A program made the translations under genes and the position numbers. Below, piece after piece: positions 41,039 through 49,828 of a DNA stretch of 64,000 nt. The stretch lies in assembly GCA_017430365.1 (NCBI GenBank), contig JAFRNC010000001.1:186001-250000 (forward strand), written 5' to 3'. Origin of the DNA: Bacteroidales bacterium (GTDB lineage Bacteria; Bacteroidota; Bacteroidia; Bacteroidales; UBA932). How positions within the stretch are numbered: position 1 is the first letter of the stretch; every line of letters begins with the position of its first letter. Under the pieces are notes generated by a model that saw only the letters and a program-made list of their open reading frames with translations, did no database searches and was not told the DNA's origin.

Positions 41039-44000
41039 ATGAGTTTTGCCGAATACAAGAAGCTGGATATGGTTGAGGTCAACAATACGGTCGAAGCCAG
41101 GTGGAAAAGCTGTGATACATTCCGTAACGTTTTGAAAATGAGCGCTGGCGCTCCCGACTTCATTTTCTTCGAGGGGCCGCCTTCCGCCAACGGAATGCCC
41201 GGTATCCATCACGTCATGGCACGTTCCATCAAGGATGCGGTATGCCGCTACAAGACCCAGACCGGGTACCATGTGGAGCGCAAGGCCGGATGGGACACGC
41301 ACGGCCTCCCCGTGGAGCTCGGGGTAGAGAAGAAACTCGGAATCACCAAGGCTGACATCGGCAGCAAGATTTCCGTTGCCGACTACAACGCCTCCTGCCG
41401 CAAGGAGGTCATGAAATATACCCGCGAGTGGGCCAACCTGACCGAGCGTATAGGCTACTGGGTCGACATGGACGATCCCTACATCACCTATGACAACCGC
41501 TATATCGAAACCCTTTGGTATCTTCTCCGCAAGATATATGACAAGGGACTGCTCTACAAGGGCTTTACGATCCAGCCCTATTCTCCGACCGACGGTACTG
41601 GTCTCAGCTCCCACGAACTGAACCAGCCCGGCTGCTACAAGGACGTGTCCGACACGACGGCGACCGTCCAGTTCGAGGTAATACGCGATTCGGCTTCCGA
41701 ACGCCTGTTCGAAGACCAGCTTCCGCTCTACATCCTCGCATGGACCACGACGCCCTGGACGCTTCCTTCCAATACCGCCCTCTGCGTGGGTCCTTCCATC
41801 GATTATGTACGTGTGCAGTCGTTCAATCCCTATACGGGTGAACCTGCTGTCTATCTGCTGGCCAAGGCTCTTGTTCCCACATGGTTCAATGCCAAGGCGG
41901 AAAACCTTCCGATGGAGGAGTACAAAAAAGGCGACAAGCTGATTCCGTGGAAGGTGCTTGACGGGGAATCCAGGGGCTCCGAACTGGTGGGTATCCGTTA
42001 CAAACAGCTGATTCCATGGTTCAAGCCCGAAGGAGACGCATTCAGGGTGATTCCCGGCGACTATGTTACGACCGAAGACGGTACCGGCATCGTCCATATA
42101 GCCCCCACCTTCGGTGCGGATGACAAGCGCGTCGCCGCAGCAGCTGGAATCGTCGGAATCCATCCCGTCGACAAAGACGGCAATCCGCAGGCACAGGTCG
42201 ACCGCCAGGGGCGGTTCTGCCGCCTGGAGGATCTCGATCCGGAGTATGTGAAGCGGAACGTGGATCCTTCCTATGAAGAGTTTTCCGGACGTTACGTAAA
42301 GTCCGGCTACAAGCAGTATTTCGAGCATGTAGAGGAGGAGGGGAGCCTTGACATAGACCTCTGCGTCATGATGAAGGCTGACGGCCGCGCCTTCAAGGTA
42401 CAGAAGCATGTCCACAGCTATCCCCACAGCTGGAGGACCGACCTCCCTGTGCTCTACTATCCCCTCGACTCATGGTTCATCAAGGCTTCGGCCGTAAAGG
42501 ATGAAATGGTGGAGCTCAACAAGCAGATAACCTGGAAGCCCGCATCGACCGGTACAGGCCGTTTCGGCCAGTGGCTTGAGAACATCCAGGACTGGAATCT
42601 GAGCCGCAGCCGTTTCTGGGGCACTCCTCTGCCCATATGGAGAACCGAGGACGGGAAGGAGGAGAAATGCATCGGCACCGTTGCCGAACTCTACGCCGAG
42701 ATCGAGAAGGCTGTAGCCGCAGGCGTCATGGAAAGCAATCCTATGAAAGACAGCGGTTTCGATCCTTCCGACATGAGCCGTGAGAATTATGACCGCATAG
42801 ACCTTCACCGTCCATATGTGGACAACATCTTCCTGGTATCCGACACTGGACGCAAGATGGTGCGCGAGAGCGACCTTATCGACGTCTGGTTCGACTCCGG
42901 CGCTATGCCGTATGCCCAGGAAGGTCTCCGCAACCTGGGCTCCCCGAAATTCGGGGCGACCGCCGATTTCATAGCCGAAGGCGTCGACCAGACACGCGGC
43001 TGGTTCTATACACTTCACGCCATCCATACCATGGTGAGCGGTTCTCCCGCTTTCAGGAGGGTGATCTCGAACGGACTGGTGCTCGACAAGGCCGGCAACA
43101 AAATGAGCAAGAGGCTCGGCAATGCCGTCGATCCCTTCAAGGCCCTCGATACCTACGGTGCAGACGCGCTCCGCTGGTACATGTTGACTAATGCCGAACC
43201 CTGGGACAACCTGAAATTCGACGAAGGCGGTGTAGACGAGGTGCGCCGCAAGTTCTTCGGGACGCTCTACAACACCTACGCCTTCTTTGCCCGATACGCC
43301 AATATAGACGGTTTCGACCCGGAGGCTCCTCAGGTTCCTCTGCAGGAGCGTCCCGAGATCGACCGCTGGCTCCTTTCGCGCCTTAACAGCCTGATACGCG
43401 ACGTCCGCGCCGCTTATGAGGATTATGATATCAAGAGCGCCGGACGCCTCATCGAGAGTTTCGTCTGCGACGACCTCTCCAACTGGTATGTCAGGCTCAA
43501 CCGTTCCCGCTTCTGGGCGGGCGAGATGACCGATGACAAGCAGGCGGCCTACCAGACGCTTTACAGGGCTCTCCTCGACGTGGCCGTCCTCTCGGCGCCA
43601 ATCGCTCCTTTCTATTCCGACCGGCTCTGGCTCGACCTTACCGGAAGCGCGGAAAAAGGAGGGGACTCCGTACACTTCGTCCGGATGCCTTCTGCCGAAT
43701 CTTCCCTCATAGACGCGGACCTCGAAGAGCGCATGGCTCTCGCCCAGCAGGCCACATCCATGGTGCTCGCCCTCCGCAAGGACAAGCGCCTGCCTGTGCG
43801 TCAGCCGCTGAAGAAGATGCTGGTGCCGGTCATCTCCGGGAAAGTAAGAAGCCAGATCGAAGCGGTCAAGGACCTGATCCTCGCGGAGGTGAATGTGAAG
43901 GAACTGGAGTTCGTCGAGAACACCGACGGCATCATCACCAAGAAGATCAAACCCAATTTCAAGACGCTCGGAAAGGTGTACGGACCGAGGATGAAGGAGA

Positions 44001-44473
44001 TAGCAGCCGCCTTCGGCACTCTGGACCAGTCGGTGATTTCCGCGATACAGCGTGCCGGTGCCGACGGCGTGGACTATGTCCTGAATCTGCCCGGCGGCGA
44101 AGTGTCGCTTTCTCCCGATGACTATCAGATATCATCCGAGGACATGCCGGGCTGGCTCGTCACCTCGCAGGGAGAGTTGACCGTCGCCCTCGACATTGAA
44201 CTGACCCCCGAACTCCGCCAGGAAGGTTTGGCACGTGAATTGGTAAACCGCATCCAGAATCTCCGCAAGAATTCCGGGTTCGAGGTGACCGACCGCATCG
44301 AGGTGGTCATTTCCCCGAATGCCGCCCTCCAGGAGGCACTGGAACGCTTCGGAGGCTATGTATGCTCCCAGACCCTTGCCCGCGGCATCCGTTTCATGGA
44401 GAATCCCGAAGGTGCTGTCGAGGTGGAATGGGAGGACGGAACATTGGCGATTGCTGTTGTAAAAATGAAATAG
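41039..44473 (+). CDS. ileS: IleS, isoleucyl-tRNA synthetase
   Basis: This 1144-residue class I synthetase is longer than the E. coli enzyme and typical of the eukaryote-like IleS common in Bacteroidota. The HIGH-equivalent is GIHH at 55-58 (GPPSANGMPGIHHVMAR). The editing insert (CP1) includes TTPWTLPSNTALCVGP and GTGIVHIAPTFGADD. The KMSKS loop is KMSKR at 688-692. An anticodon-binding and C-terminal domain follow. The start MSFAEYKKLDM follows a promoter; the much longer open frame upstream crosses cvpA and is rejected. Enzymes of this type are often less sensitive to mupirocin, which is inference here. Confidence 0.97.
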   Translation: MSFAEYKKLDMVEVNNTVEARWKSCDTFRNVLKMSAGAPDFIFFEGPPSANGMPGIHHVMARSIKDAVCRYKTQTGYHVERKAGWDTHGLPVELGVEKKLGITKADIGSKISVADYNASCRKEVMKYTREWANLTERIGYWVDMDDPYITYDNRYIETLWYLLRKIYDKGLLYKGFTIQPYSPTDGTGLSSHELNQPGCYKDVSDTTATVQFEVIRDSASERLFEDQLPLYILAWTTTPWTLPSNTALCVGPSIDYVRVQSFNPYTGEPAVYLLAKALVPTWFNAKAENLPMEEYKKGDKLIPWKVLDGESRGSELVGIRYKQLIPWFKPEGDAFRVIPGDYVTTEDGTGIVHIAPTFGADDKRVAAAAGIVGIHPVDKDGNPQAQVDRQGRFCRLEDLDPEYVKRNVDPSYEEFSGRYVKSGYKQYFEHVEEEGSLDIDLCVMMKADGRAFKVQKHVHSYPHSWRTDLPVLYYPLDSWFIKASAVKDEMVELNKQITWKPASTGTGRFGQWLENIQDWNLSRSRFWGTPLPIWRTEDGKEEKCIGTVAELYAEIEKAVAAGVMESNPMKDSGFDPSDMSRENYDRIDLHRPYVDNIFLVSDTGRKMVRESDLIDVWFDSGAMPYAQEGLRNLGSPKFGATADFIAEGVDQTRGWFYTLHAIHTMVSGSPAFRRVISNGLVLDKAGNKMSKRLGNAVDPFKALDTYGADALRWYMLTNAEPWDNLKFDEGGVDEVRRKFFGTLYNTYAFFARYANIDGFDPEAPQVPLQERPEIDRWLLSRLNSLIRDVRAAYEDYDIKSAGRLIESFVCDDLSNWYVRLNRSRFWAGEMTDDKQAAYQTLYRALLDVAVLSAPIAPFYSDRLWLDLTGSAEKGGDSVHFVRMPSAESSLIDADLEERMALAQQATSMVLALRKDKRLPVRQPLKKMLVPVISGKVRSQIEAVKDLILAEVNVKELEFVENTDGIITKKIKPNFKTLGKVYGPRMKEIAAAFGTLDQSVISAIQRAGADGVDYVLNLPGGEVSLSPDDYQISSEDMPGWLVTSQGELTVALDIELTPELRQEGLARELVNRIQNLRKNSGFEVTDRIEVVISPNAALQEALERFGGYVCSQTLARGIRFMENPEGAVEVEWEDGTLAIAVVKMK

Positions 44474-44479
44474 ATTGGT

Positions 44480-44487
44480 TATATTTG
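44480..44487 (+). promoter_or_regulatory. -7 promoter element of the dksA-like gene
   Basis: TATATTTG, 23 nt before the ATG and directly after the ileS stop codon. Confidence 0.6.
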
Positions 44488-44510
44488 ATTTTCAGTTTAA
44501 ACCGGATATT

Positions 44511-44906
44511 ATGGAACAGAAGAAAGAAGAAACCGTGGAGAAGGTCCGTTACAGCGATGAGGAGCTTCAGGAATTCAAGGAACTGATTCTGAAGAAGCTT
44601 GAGAAGGCCCGGAAGGACTACCAGATGCTGCAGTCGCAGATCGACCACAGCAGCAGCAATGATACGGAGGATACATCCCCTTCGTTCAAAGTCCTTGAGG
44701 AGGGATCCGCCTCCCAGGCCAAGGAGGAGGCCAGCCAGCTGGCCGCCCGCCAGTACAAGTTCATCCAGAATCTGGAGGCAGCGCTGATCCGTATCGAGAA
44801 CAAGACTTATGGCATCTGCCGTGTTACGGGCAAGCTGATTCCGAAGGAGAGACTGCGTCTCGTTCCGCACGCCACCCTCAGCGTCGAAGCGAAGAACAAT
44901 CGGTAG
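44511..44906 (+). CDS. DksA/TraR-family regulator
   Basis: This 131-residue protein has a coiled-coil N-terminal half (YSDEELQEFKELILKKLEKARKDYQML), a polar Ser/Asp segment, and the DksA-type C-terminal fold ENKTYGICRVTGKLIPKERLRLVPHAT. Only one Cys of the usual four-Cys zinc site remains, as is common for the Bacteroidota form, so it probably folds without zinc. DksA proteins act in the secondary channel of RNA polymerase. It has its own promoter and is followed 6 nt later by lspA. Confidence 0.9.
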   Translation: MEQKKEETVEKVRYSDEELQEFKELILKKLEKARKDYQMLQSQIDHSSSNDTEDTSPSFKVLEEGSASQAKEEASQLAARQYKFIQNLEAALIRIENKTYGICRVTGKLIPKERLRLVPHATLSVEAKNNR

Positions 44907-44912
44907 GAGACG

Positions 44913-45539
44913 ATGAAGCTTTCGAAGGGCACTCGGATCACGCTCCTTGTCGTTCTCCTGCTGGTCATAGATCAGGTCATAAAGATCCTGGTCAAGACCA
45001 ACATGACCCTTGGCCAGAGCATACATGTCTCCGGCAACTGGTTCCAGATACTGTTCATTGAAAACAACGGCATGGCCTTCGGACTGCAGTTCGGGGAAGG
45101 TGTCGGCAAACTGCTGCTCAGCCTCTGCAGGCTGGTGCTCATAGGGCTGATCATCTTCTACATGCGCAGGCTGCTGAAGCGTTCCGGTACTCCTACCGGA
45201 GTCCTCGTAGGTCTTGCCTTCATCCTGTGCGGGGCCATCGGCAACATGATCGATTCGATGTTCTACGGATTGATCTTTTCAGCCTCCGGTCCCGGCACTG
45301 TCGCCTCTCTCGGAGGCCATTACGCTCCATTCCTGTACGGGAAAGTGGTGGACATGTTCTATTTCCCTATCATAGACACCACCCTGCCGGAGAGTTTTCC
45401 CATATGGCCCGGCCGCCATTTCATTTTCTTCCGTCCGATTTTCAATTTCGCCGACAGCTGCATCACCTGCGGCGCAATCTATCTGCTTCTGTTCCAGTGG
45501 AAGTTCTTTGCGGGAGGAGGGAAAGAAGAGAATTCTTAG
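44913..45539 (+). CDS. lspA: LspA, lipoprotein signal peptidase II
   Basis: This is a 208-residue inner-membrane aspartyl protease with four helices that removes signal peptides from prolipoproteins. The catalytic Asp residues are in GNMIDSM and FNFADSCI, and the N-terminal VIDQVIKILVKTNM and NGMAFG blocks are conserved. It is longer than E. coli LspA (164) because of loops before the second Asp, normal for Bacteroidota. The gene is probably cotranscribed with the dksA-like gene and ends at a terminator. Confidence 0.95.
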   Translation: MKLSKGTRITLLVVLLLVIDQVIKILVKTNMTLGQSIHVSGNWFQILFIENNGMAFGLQFGEGVGKLLLSLCRLVLIGLIIFYMRRLLKRSGTPTGVLVGLAFILCGAIGNMIDSMFYGLIFSASGPGTVASLGGHYAPFLYGKVVDMFYFPIIDTTLPESFPIWPGRHFIFFRPIFNFADSCITCGAIYLLLFQWKFFAGGGKEENS

Positions 45540-45545
45540 TCTGAT

Positions 45546-45583
45546 GTCCCAATGGGCGGAGTTGCCGTTGGGACTATTTTATT
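45546..45583 (+). terminator. Terminator of lspA
   Basis: GTCCCAA and TTGGGAC form a stem with an inner GGC/GCC pair, followed by TATTTTATT. It begins 7 nt after the lspA stop. Confidence 0.7.
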
Positions 45584-45600
45584 GTAGGAGTGTTGGGGGT

Positions 45601-45630
45601 GGGGATTGTCAAACGGGGTTTGACATCCCC
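45601..45630. repeat. Hairpin with 13-bp stem between lspA and tRNA-Ser
   Basis: GGGGA(T)TGTCAAAC pairs with GTTTGACATCCCC with one bulged T and a GGG loop. There is no U tract. The function is unknown. Confidence 0.6.
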
Positions 45631-45658
45631 GGACGCTCGCCGCGAGGCCCGGCAACAG

Positions 45659-45697
45659 TTCAATCCGGCTGGTCTCTGCGAGACCAGCCGGATTGAA
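45659..45697. terminator. Perfect 18-bp hairpin at the 3' side of tRNA-Ser
   Basis: TTCAATCCGGCTGGTCTC and its exact complement flank a 3-nt loop. On the minus strand it begins 6 nt after the tRNA end, so it may stop tRNA transcription, although no U tract follows. Confidence 0.6.
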
Positions 45698-45703
45698 TTG
45701 ATG

Positions 45704-45788
45704 CGGAAGGTGAGGGATTCGAACCCCCGGGACGTTACCGCCCAACAGTTTTCAAGACTGCCGCCATCGACCACTCGGCCAACCTTCC
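45704..45788 (-). tRNA. tRNA-Ser (anticodon UGA)
   Basis: This is an 85-nt class II tRNA on the minus strand. The 7-bp acceptor stem is GGAAGGT/ACCTTCC. The D-arm has GGCCGAGTGGTC, and the anticodon loop CTTGAAAAC has TGA at its centre. A long variable arm (GTTGGGCGGTAACGTCCC) is typical of serine tRNA, and the T-arm GGGTTCGAATCCC is exact. The 3' CCA is not encoded as such (GCA follows). A TATCTTTG box lies just upstream. Confidence 0.95.
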
Positions 45789-45799
45789 CTAAGGAGCGG

Positions 45800-45807
45800 C
45801 AAAGATA
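45800..45807 (-). promoter_or_regulatory. -7 promoter element of tRNA-Ser
   Basis: TATCTTTG on the minus strand, 11 nt before the first tRNA base. It directly abuts the stop codon of the upstream glycerophosphodiesterase gene. Confidence 0.75.
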
Positions 45808-46599
45808 CTATTTTTTTCTCTCAGACGCAAACCTCTCTATCAGTGTTGCCGTGAGTTCCGGCTCATTGGTCGTGATGTGGTCGACACCGAGCTCCAGCAT
45901 GCGGAGGATGTCGGCTTCTTCATTCACCGTCCAGGCGTTGACTATCATGCCGAGGGAGTGGGCCTCTTCCACCCATCCGGGATTCTTGTCGAAAACCGAG
46001 AAGTGGTAGTCGATGCCGTTGATACCCATCCCGTGGAGTTCTTTCGGAGCGATGTCGCCGCCAAGATACTCGACCCGGTTCTGGGGCATGAGGCGGGCGA
46101 ATTCCTTGCATGCCGAAAGGCTGAAGGAGATGAATTCCACCCTGTCCCGGACTCCGTGCCGTTCTATCGCTTCTACGCAGGCGGGGAGGGCTATGGCTTC
46201 GTAGGCGGGCTCGCCCTTACTCTTTAGTTCGAATATCAGTTTCATTTCGGGGAATTCCGCAGAGGCGTCCAGGTATTCGTCAAGGCTGGGGATGATCTCA
46301 CCGTTGGAAAGACGCAGGGAAGGATCGCGTAGCGCCGCGTAGGTGGTGTCGGCGATTGTCAGCCCGTGATAGGTGAAGTCGTGGTTGACGACCAGCTGTC
46401 CGTCGCCGGTCAGATTGACGTCGAATTCGGAACCGTATGCTCCGAACAGACCGGCCGCACGGATGGCGGCGATGGAGTTCTGGGCCGCACCTTCCGCTTT
46501 CCAGAAGCCGCGGTGGGCGATTACCTGCGGCCCCGGGGCCGCGTCATTGCATGCTGATACCATCATGAAGGCAAGCATCAGGAGTGTGAAATGTTTCAT
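45808..46599 (-). CDS. Glycerophosphodiester phosphodiesterase (lipoprotein)
   Basis: This is a GDPD-family protein of about 263 residues. It starts MKHFTLLMLAFMMVSAC, a signal peptide with a lipobox Cys, so it should be tethered in the envelope. Catalytic motifs are VIAHRGFW (His, Arg), SEFDVNLTGDGQLVVNHD (Glu, Asp, His) and the late NAWTVNEEADI. The enzyme splits glycerophosphodiesters into sn-glycerol 3-phosphate and an alcohol. The frame has an ATG six codons earlier, but this Met follows the promoter and begins the signal sequence. Confidence 0.9.
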   Translation of the reverse strand: MKHFTLLMLAFMMVSACNDAAPGPQVIAHRGFWKAEGAAQNSIAAIRAAGLFGAYGSEFDVNLTGDGQLVVNHDFTYHGLTIADTTYAALRDPSLRLSNGEIIPSLDEYLDASAEFPEMKLIFELKSKGEPAYEAIALPACVEAIERHGVRDRVEFISFSLSACKEFARLMPQNRVEYLGGDIAPKELHGMGINGIDYHFSVFDKNPGWVEEAHSLGMIVNAWTVNEEADILRMLELGVDHITTNEPELTATLIERFASERKK

Positions 46600-46604
46600 A
46601 TTGA

Positions 46605-46612
46605 CAAAAATA
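46605..46612 (-). promoter_or_regulatory. -7 promoter element of the glycerophosphodiesterase gene
   Basis: TATTTTTG on the minus strand, 5 nt before the chosen ATG, implying a leaderless transcript. Confidence 0.6.
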
Positions 46613-46641
46613 ATCATTTTCCCTCACTTTTGTCGAGTCGC

Positions 46642-46672
46642 TTTGCAATTTGAATTATTATAAATACTTTTG
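46642..46672 (+). promoter_or_regulatory. Promoter of the fur-like gene
   Basis: TTTG at 46642-46645, then 19 nt, then TACTTTTG at 46665-46672. This full match places the start at the ATG 14 nt downstream. Confidence 0.78.
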
Positions 46673-46686
46673 TGCGGCTGATACAG

Positions 46687-47127
46687 ATGGAAGAACTTCA
46701 AAACCTTACCGGAGAGGATATCCGCGAGCGCCTGAACCGCCATGGCCTGAAGGCGACCCCGCAGCGGGTCCTCGTCTATGAGGCGATGTGCCGGCTCGGG
46801 CACGCTTCGGCTGATTCCGTATACCGGCATCTGGGCGGACCGGGCAGTCCTCTGACGATAGCCACGGTCTACAATGTCCTGGAATCGATGACCGAAGCGG
46901 GGCTTCTGGCGCTCCGCCCCAGTTTCAGGGGCAAGATGTTCTTCGACGTCAATGCAGATTCCCATTTCCACATTTACCGTAAAGACACCGGAACCGTTTC
47001 CGATCTCCGCGATGAAAAGCTGCTTGAGGCTGTCGGGGAGGGGATACGCGCGATTCTGCCCGACGGCCTGGTGCTGGACAGGGTGGAGATCCAGTTAGTT
47101 TGTCACGATCCGAACCATGAAAGATGA
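46687..47127 (+). CDS. Fur/PerR-family regulator
   Basis: This is a protein of about 146 residues. The winged-helix domain (LNRHGLKATPQRVLVYEAM, TIATVYNVLESMTEAGLL) is a clear Fur family match; TIATVYN is the recognition helix. In the dimerisation half the sequence reads DSHFHIYRKDTGTVSD: the usual HHH and CxxC structural zinc residues are largely absent. The sensed metal or peroxide therefore cannot be inferred. It overlaps the next gene by 11 bp, so the two are coupled. Confidence 0.9.
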   Translation: MEELQNLTGEDIRERLNRHGLKATPQRVLVYEAMCRLGHASADSVYRHLGGPGSPLTIATVYNVLESMTEAGLLALRPSFRGKMFFDVNADSHFHIYRKDTGTVSDLRDEKLLEAVGEGIRAILPDGLVLDRVEIQLVCHDPNHER

Positions 47128-48058
47128 AACCAAGCATCGGATAATTGCCTGCGTCAAGGATGTCCTGCCGTCCACTACCAAGACCTGCATATGGATCATA
47201 AAGATCACCGTTGCGGTTTCGTTCGCGATGATGCTCCTGAAATATTTCCAGATCCTGCCGTGGATTTCCAATGCGGTGAGCCCTGTGTTCAGGATATTCG
47301 GCCTGCCTGGCGCCACGGCGCTTGCGTACGTGTCCGGCTATTTCGTGAACGTCTATTCCTGCATTGCCGTCATGACCACCCTGGATTTGGACTGGAGGGC
47401 GATCACCATACTCTGCACTATGGTGATGTGTGCACACTCCATGGTGCTCGAGACTGCCGTGCTGAAGAAAACCGGGGCGAGCGGGGTGCGGATGGTCATA
47501 GTCCGGACCCTCTGCTCGTTCATCCTCGGCATCCTGCTCAATCTGATACTTCCCGGCTCTTCCGACCTCTCGGAGATGTCGGTTGATACCGGAGCCCGTC
47601 CGGGATTCCTTACCGCGCTCTGGGAGTGGTTCCTGTCCGCGCTGAAGCTCGTGCTGATGATGGTCGCCATCATCTATTCCCTGAATATCCTGCAGCGGCT
47701 CCTCAGGGAGTTCGGCATAATGGAGAAGATCGCGAAGGTGTTCAGGCCGCTGATGACCGTCTTCGGCCTTCCTTCCGAAACAGTTTTCCTCTGGATAGTC
47801 GCCAATATCATCGGCCTTGGCTACGGCGCGGCTGCGATGCTTTACGAACTTGATCACGGCGACATAGGGGAACGCGATGTACTGCTGCTCGATTCCCACA
47901 TCTGCATATCACACAGCAATCTCGAAGATCTGCTGCTGCTTGCTGCATGCGGCGCGGTCTGGTGGATCCTGCTGCTCTCCAGATGGGCTATGTCCATAGT
48001 ACTTGTATGGGAGCAGAGGCTGGAATTCTATCTTAAAGATACCTTTGTAAAAAAATAA
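47117..48058 (+). CDS. Gate-domain (nucleoside recognition/SpmAB-like) membrane protein
   Basis: This is a 313-residue membrane protein with two Gate-like repeats, each with several helices: GLPGATALAYVSGYFVNVYSCIAVM in the first and GLPSETVFLWIVANIIGLGYGAAAML in the second. The family includes nucleoside transporters, SpmA/SpmB and FeoB gates; the transported substrate is unknown. Coupling to the upstream Fur-like regulator hints at ion or metal transport, but this is only an inference. No signal peptide cleavage site is evident. Confidence 0.85.
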   Translation: MKDETKHRIIACVKDVLPSTTKTCIWIIKITVAVSFAMMLLKYFQILPWISNAVSPVFRIFGLPGATALAYVSGYFVNVYSCIAVMTTLDLDWRAITILCTMVMCAHSMVLETAVLKKTGASGVRMVIVRTLCSFILGILLNLILPGSSDLSEMSVDTGARPGFLTALWEWFLSALKLVLMMVAIIYSLNILQRLLREFGIMEKIAKVFRPLMTVFGLPSETVFLWIVANIIGLGYGAAAMLYELDHGDIGERDVLLLDSHICISHSNLEDLLLLAACGAVWWILLLSRWAMSIVLVWEQRLEFYLKDTFVKK

Positions 48059-48059
48059 T

Positions 48060-48067
48060 TACCTTTG
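48060..48067 (+). promoter_or_regulatory. -7 promoter element of trxB
   Basis: TACCTTTG, 20 nt before the trxB ATG. A second TACCTTTG lies 23 nt upstream inside the preceding gene end. Confidence 0.6.
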
Positions 48068-48087
48068 CAGGTTGTAAAGATTGCACC

Positions 48088-49020
48088 ATGAACGAAAGCG
48101 CCACCAAATGCCTGATTATCGGAAGCGGACCTGCCGGCTATACAGCTGCTATCTACGCTTCCCGCGCCGCCTTGAATCCCGTCCTCTACGAAGGACTTCA
48201 GCCCGGCGGCCAGTTGACCACCACCACTGTCATCGAAAACTTTCCCGGTTATCCCGAAGGAGTTGACGCAAATCAGCTGATGGCCGACATGAGGGCCCAG
48301 GCGGTGAATCTCGGTGCCGACGTCCGTCCCGGATTCGTCACGGCCGTCGATCTATCGAAGCGCCCCTTCCGCGTAACTGTGGACGATTCCGAGACCCTGT
48401 ATGCCGAGACGCTTATAATCGCAACTGGTGCGACCGCGAAGTATCTCGGCCTCCCCAGCGAAGAGAAATTCCGTGGTTTCGGAGTCTCCGCATGTGCGAC
48501 CTGCGACGGTTTCTTCTACCGTGGCAAAGATGTTGCAGTGGTTGGAGGCGGCGATACCGCATGCGAGGAGGCTACCTATCTGGCCCATCTCTGTCGCAAG
48601 GTCTATATGATAGTGCGCCGCAACGTGCTGCGTGCTTCCAAGGCGATGCAGGAGAGGGTCATGAACACCCCCAACATCGAGATCCTCTGGGAATGCCAGA
48701 CCAGCGAGGTCCTCGGTGACGTGTCGGGAGTCAACGGCGCGCGCCTGGTCCGCAAGAGCGGGGAGATGTTCGACATAGCGATCGACGGATTCTTCCTTGC
48801 CATCGGCCACCATCCGCAGTCCGACATCTTCAAGGAGTGGATCGCCACCGACGAGAACGGATATATCCTGACCGAAGGCAAGAGTTCCAGGACGAATGTC
48901 GAGGGTGTCTTCGCTGCCGGAGACGTGCAGGATCCGCAGTATCGCCAGGCCATAGCGGCCGCCGGAAGCGGCTGCCGTGCGGCCCTTGATGCAGAAAGGT
49001 TTATTTTGTCACAGCAATAA
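48088..49020 (+). CDS. trxB: TrxB, thioredoxin-disulfide reductase
   Basis: This 310-residue flavoprotein transfers electrons from NADPH to thioredoxin. The FAD loop is GSGPAGYTAAIYASRA, the redox centre is CATCDG, the NADPH loop is VGGGDTACEEA and the C-terminal FAD motif is GVFAAGDVQD. Length is normal. It has its own promoter and is followed 5 nt later by bamD. Confidence 0.96.
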   Translation: MNESATKCLIIGSGPAGYTAAIYASRAALNPVLYEGLQPGGQLTTTTVIENFPGYPEGVDANQLMADMRAQAVNLGADVRPGFVTAVDLSKRPFRVTVDDSETLYAETLIIATGATAKYLGLPSEEKFRGFGVSACATCDGFFYRGKDVAVVGGGDTACEEATYLAHLCRKVYMIVRRNVLRASKAMQERVMNTPNIEILWECQTSEVLGDVSGVNGARLVRKSGEMFDIAIDGFFLAIGHHPQSDIFKEWIATDENGYILTEGKSSRTNVEGVFAAGDVQDPQYRQAIAAAGSGCRAALDAERFILSQQ

Positions 49021-49025
49021 AAAGC

Positions 49026-49826
49026 ATGCGCTCCAGACTCCTGATAGTGATTTTGGCAACCGTCGCCCTGCTTTCGTCCTGCAAGTCGCAGTACGAGGCC
49101 GTACTTTACGGCAGCGACATCCAGGCTAAGTACAAGATGGCTTTCGACCTCTTCGAGGCAAAGAAATACTCCAAGGCCGCGGAGGCCTTCGAGTCGCTTA
49201 CGATGGCTACCCGCGGCACTCCGCAGGATGACACCGTCCAGTTCTACTGGGGTCTGAGCAACTACCGTTACGGAGACTATATCACCGCCGAGAGCAATCT
49301 CAGCCAGTTCGTCTCCACATTCCCCCTGAGTCCCTTCATAGAGGAGGCCCGCTTCCTGAGGCTCGACTGCCTTTATCGCGGTACATACCGATATGAACTG
49401 GATCCCACCCCGACCTACAGGGCTCTCTCCGAGATGAACGTTTTCCAGATCGAGAATCCCTCGTCCAAGTATCACGACCGTGTGGCCGAGATGGTGGACG
49501 ATCTGAACAACCGCCTGGAACTCAAGGCCTACAAGTCCGCATATCTCTACTATCACATGGAGGACTATCTGGCCGCACACTACGCCCTCAAGAACGTCCT
49601 CAAGGATAACGCCGACAACCGCTATCGCGAGGAGATCCTGTATTACACCGCCATGGCGGCATACAAGTACGCCCTCTACAGCATCGAGTCGAAGCAGCGC
49701 GAACGCTATCTCGTATTCGTGGACGACTATTTCAACATCGTCAGCGAATTTCCCGAGTCCAAGTATGTTAAGGAACTGGAGGGACTCTACAACAAAGTGC
49801 AGAAACAATTGAAAAAAGGAGAATAG
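49026..49826 (+). CDS. bamD: BamD-like outer-membrane assembly lipoprotein
   Basis: This is a 266-residue lipoprotein with signal peptide and lipobox (VALLSSC). Tetratricopeptide-like helices follow (AFDLFEAKKYSKAAEAFESL, YRYGDYITAESNLSQFVSTFPLSPFIEEARFLRLDC). It partners BamA in folding beta-barrel proteins. The ORF ends 2 nt before rpoZ, forming a bamD-rpoZ-recN unit. Confidence 0.92.
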   Translation: MRSRLLIVILATVALLSSCKSQYEAVLYGSDIQAKYKMAFDLFEAKKYSKAAEAFESLTMATRGTPQDDTVQFYWGLSNYRYGDYITAESNLSQFVSTFPLSPFIEEARFLRLDCLYRGTYRYELDPTPTYRALSEMNVFQIENPSSKYHDRVAEMVDDLNNRLELKAYKSAYLYYHMEDYLAAHYALKNVLKDNADNRYREEILYYTAMAAYKYALYSIESKQRERYLVFVDDYFNIVSEFPESKYVKELEGLYNKVQKQLKKGE

Positions 49827-49828
49827 AT

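Noticed and set aside
45631..45639. Isolated GGACGCTCG between lspA and tRNA-Ser as another REP arm
   Set aside because: Only 9 of 14 positions match and no partner arm lies at 16 or 28 nt; chance similarity is likely.
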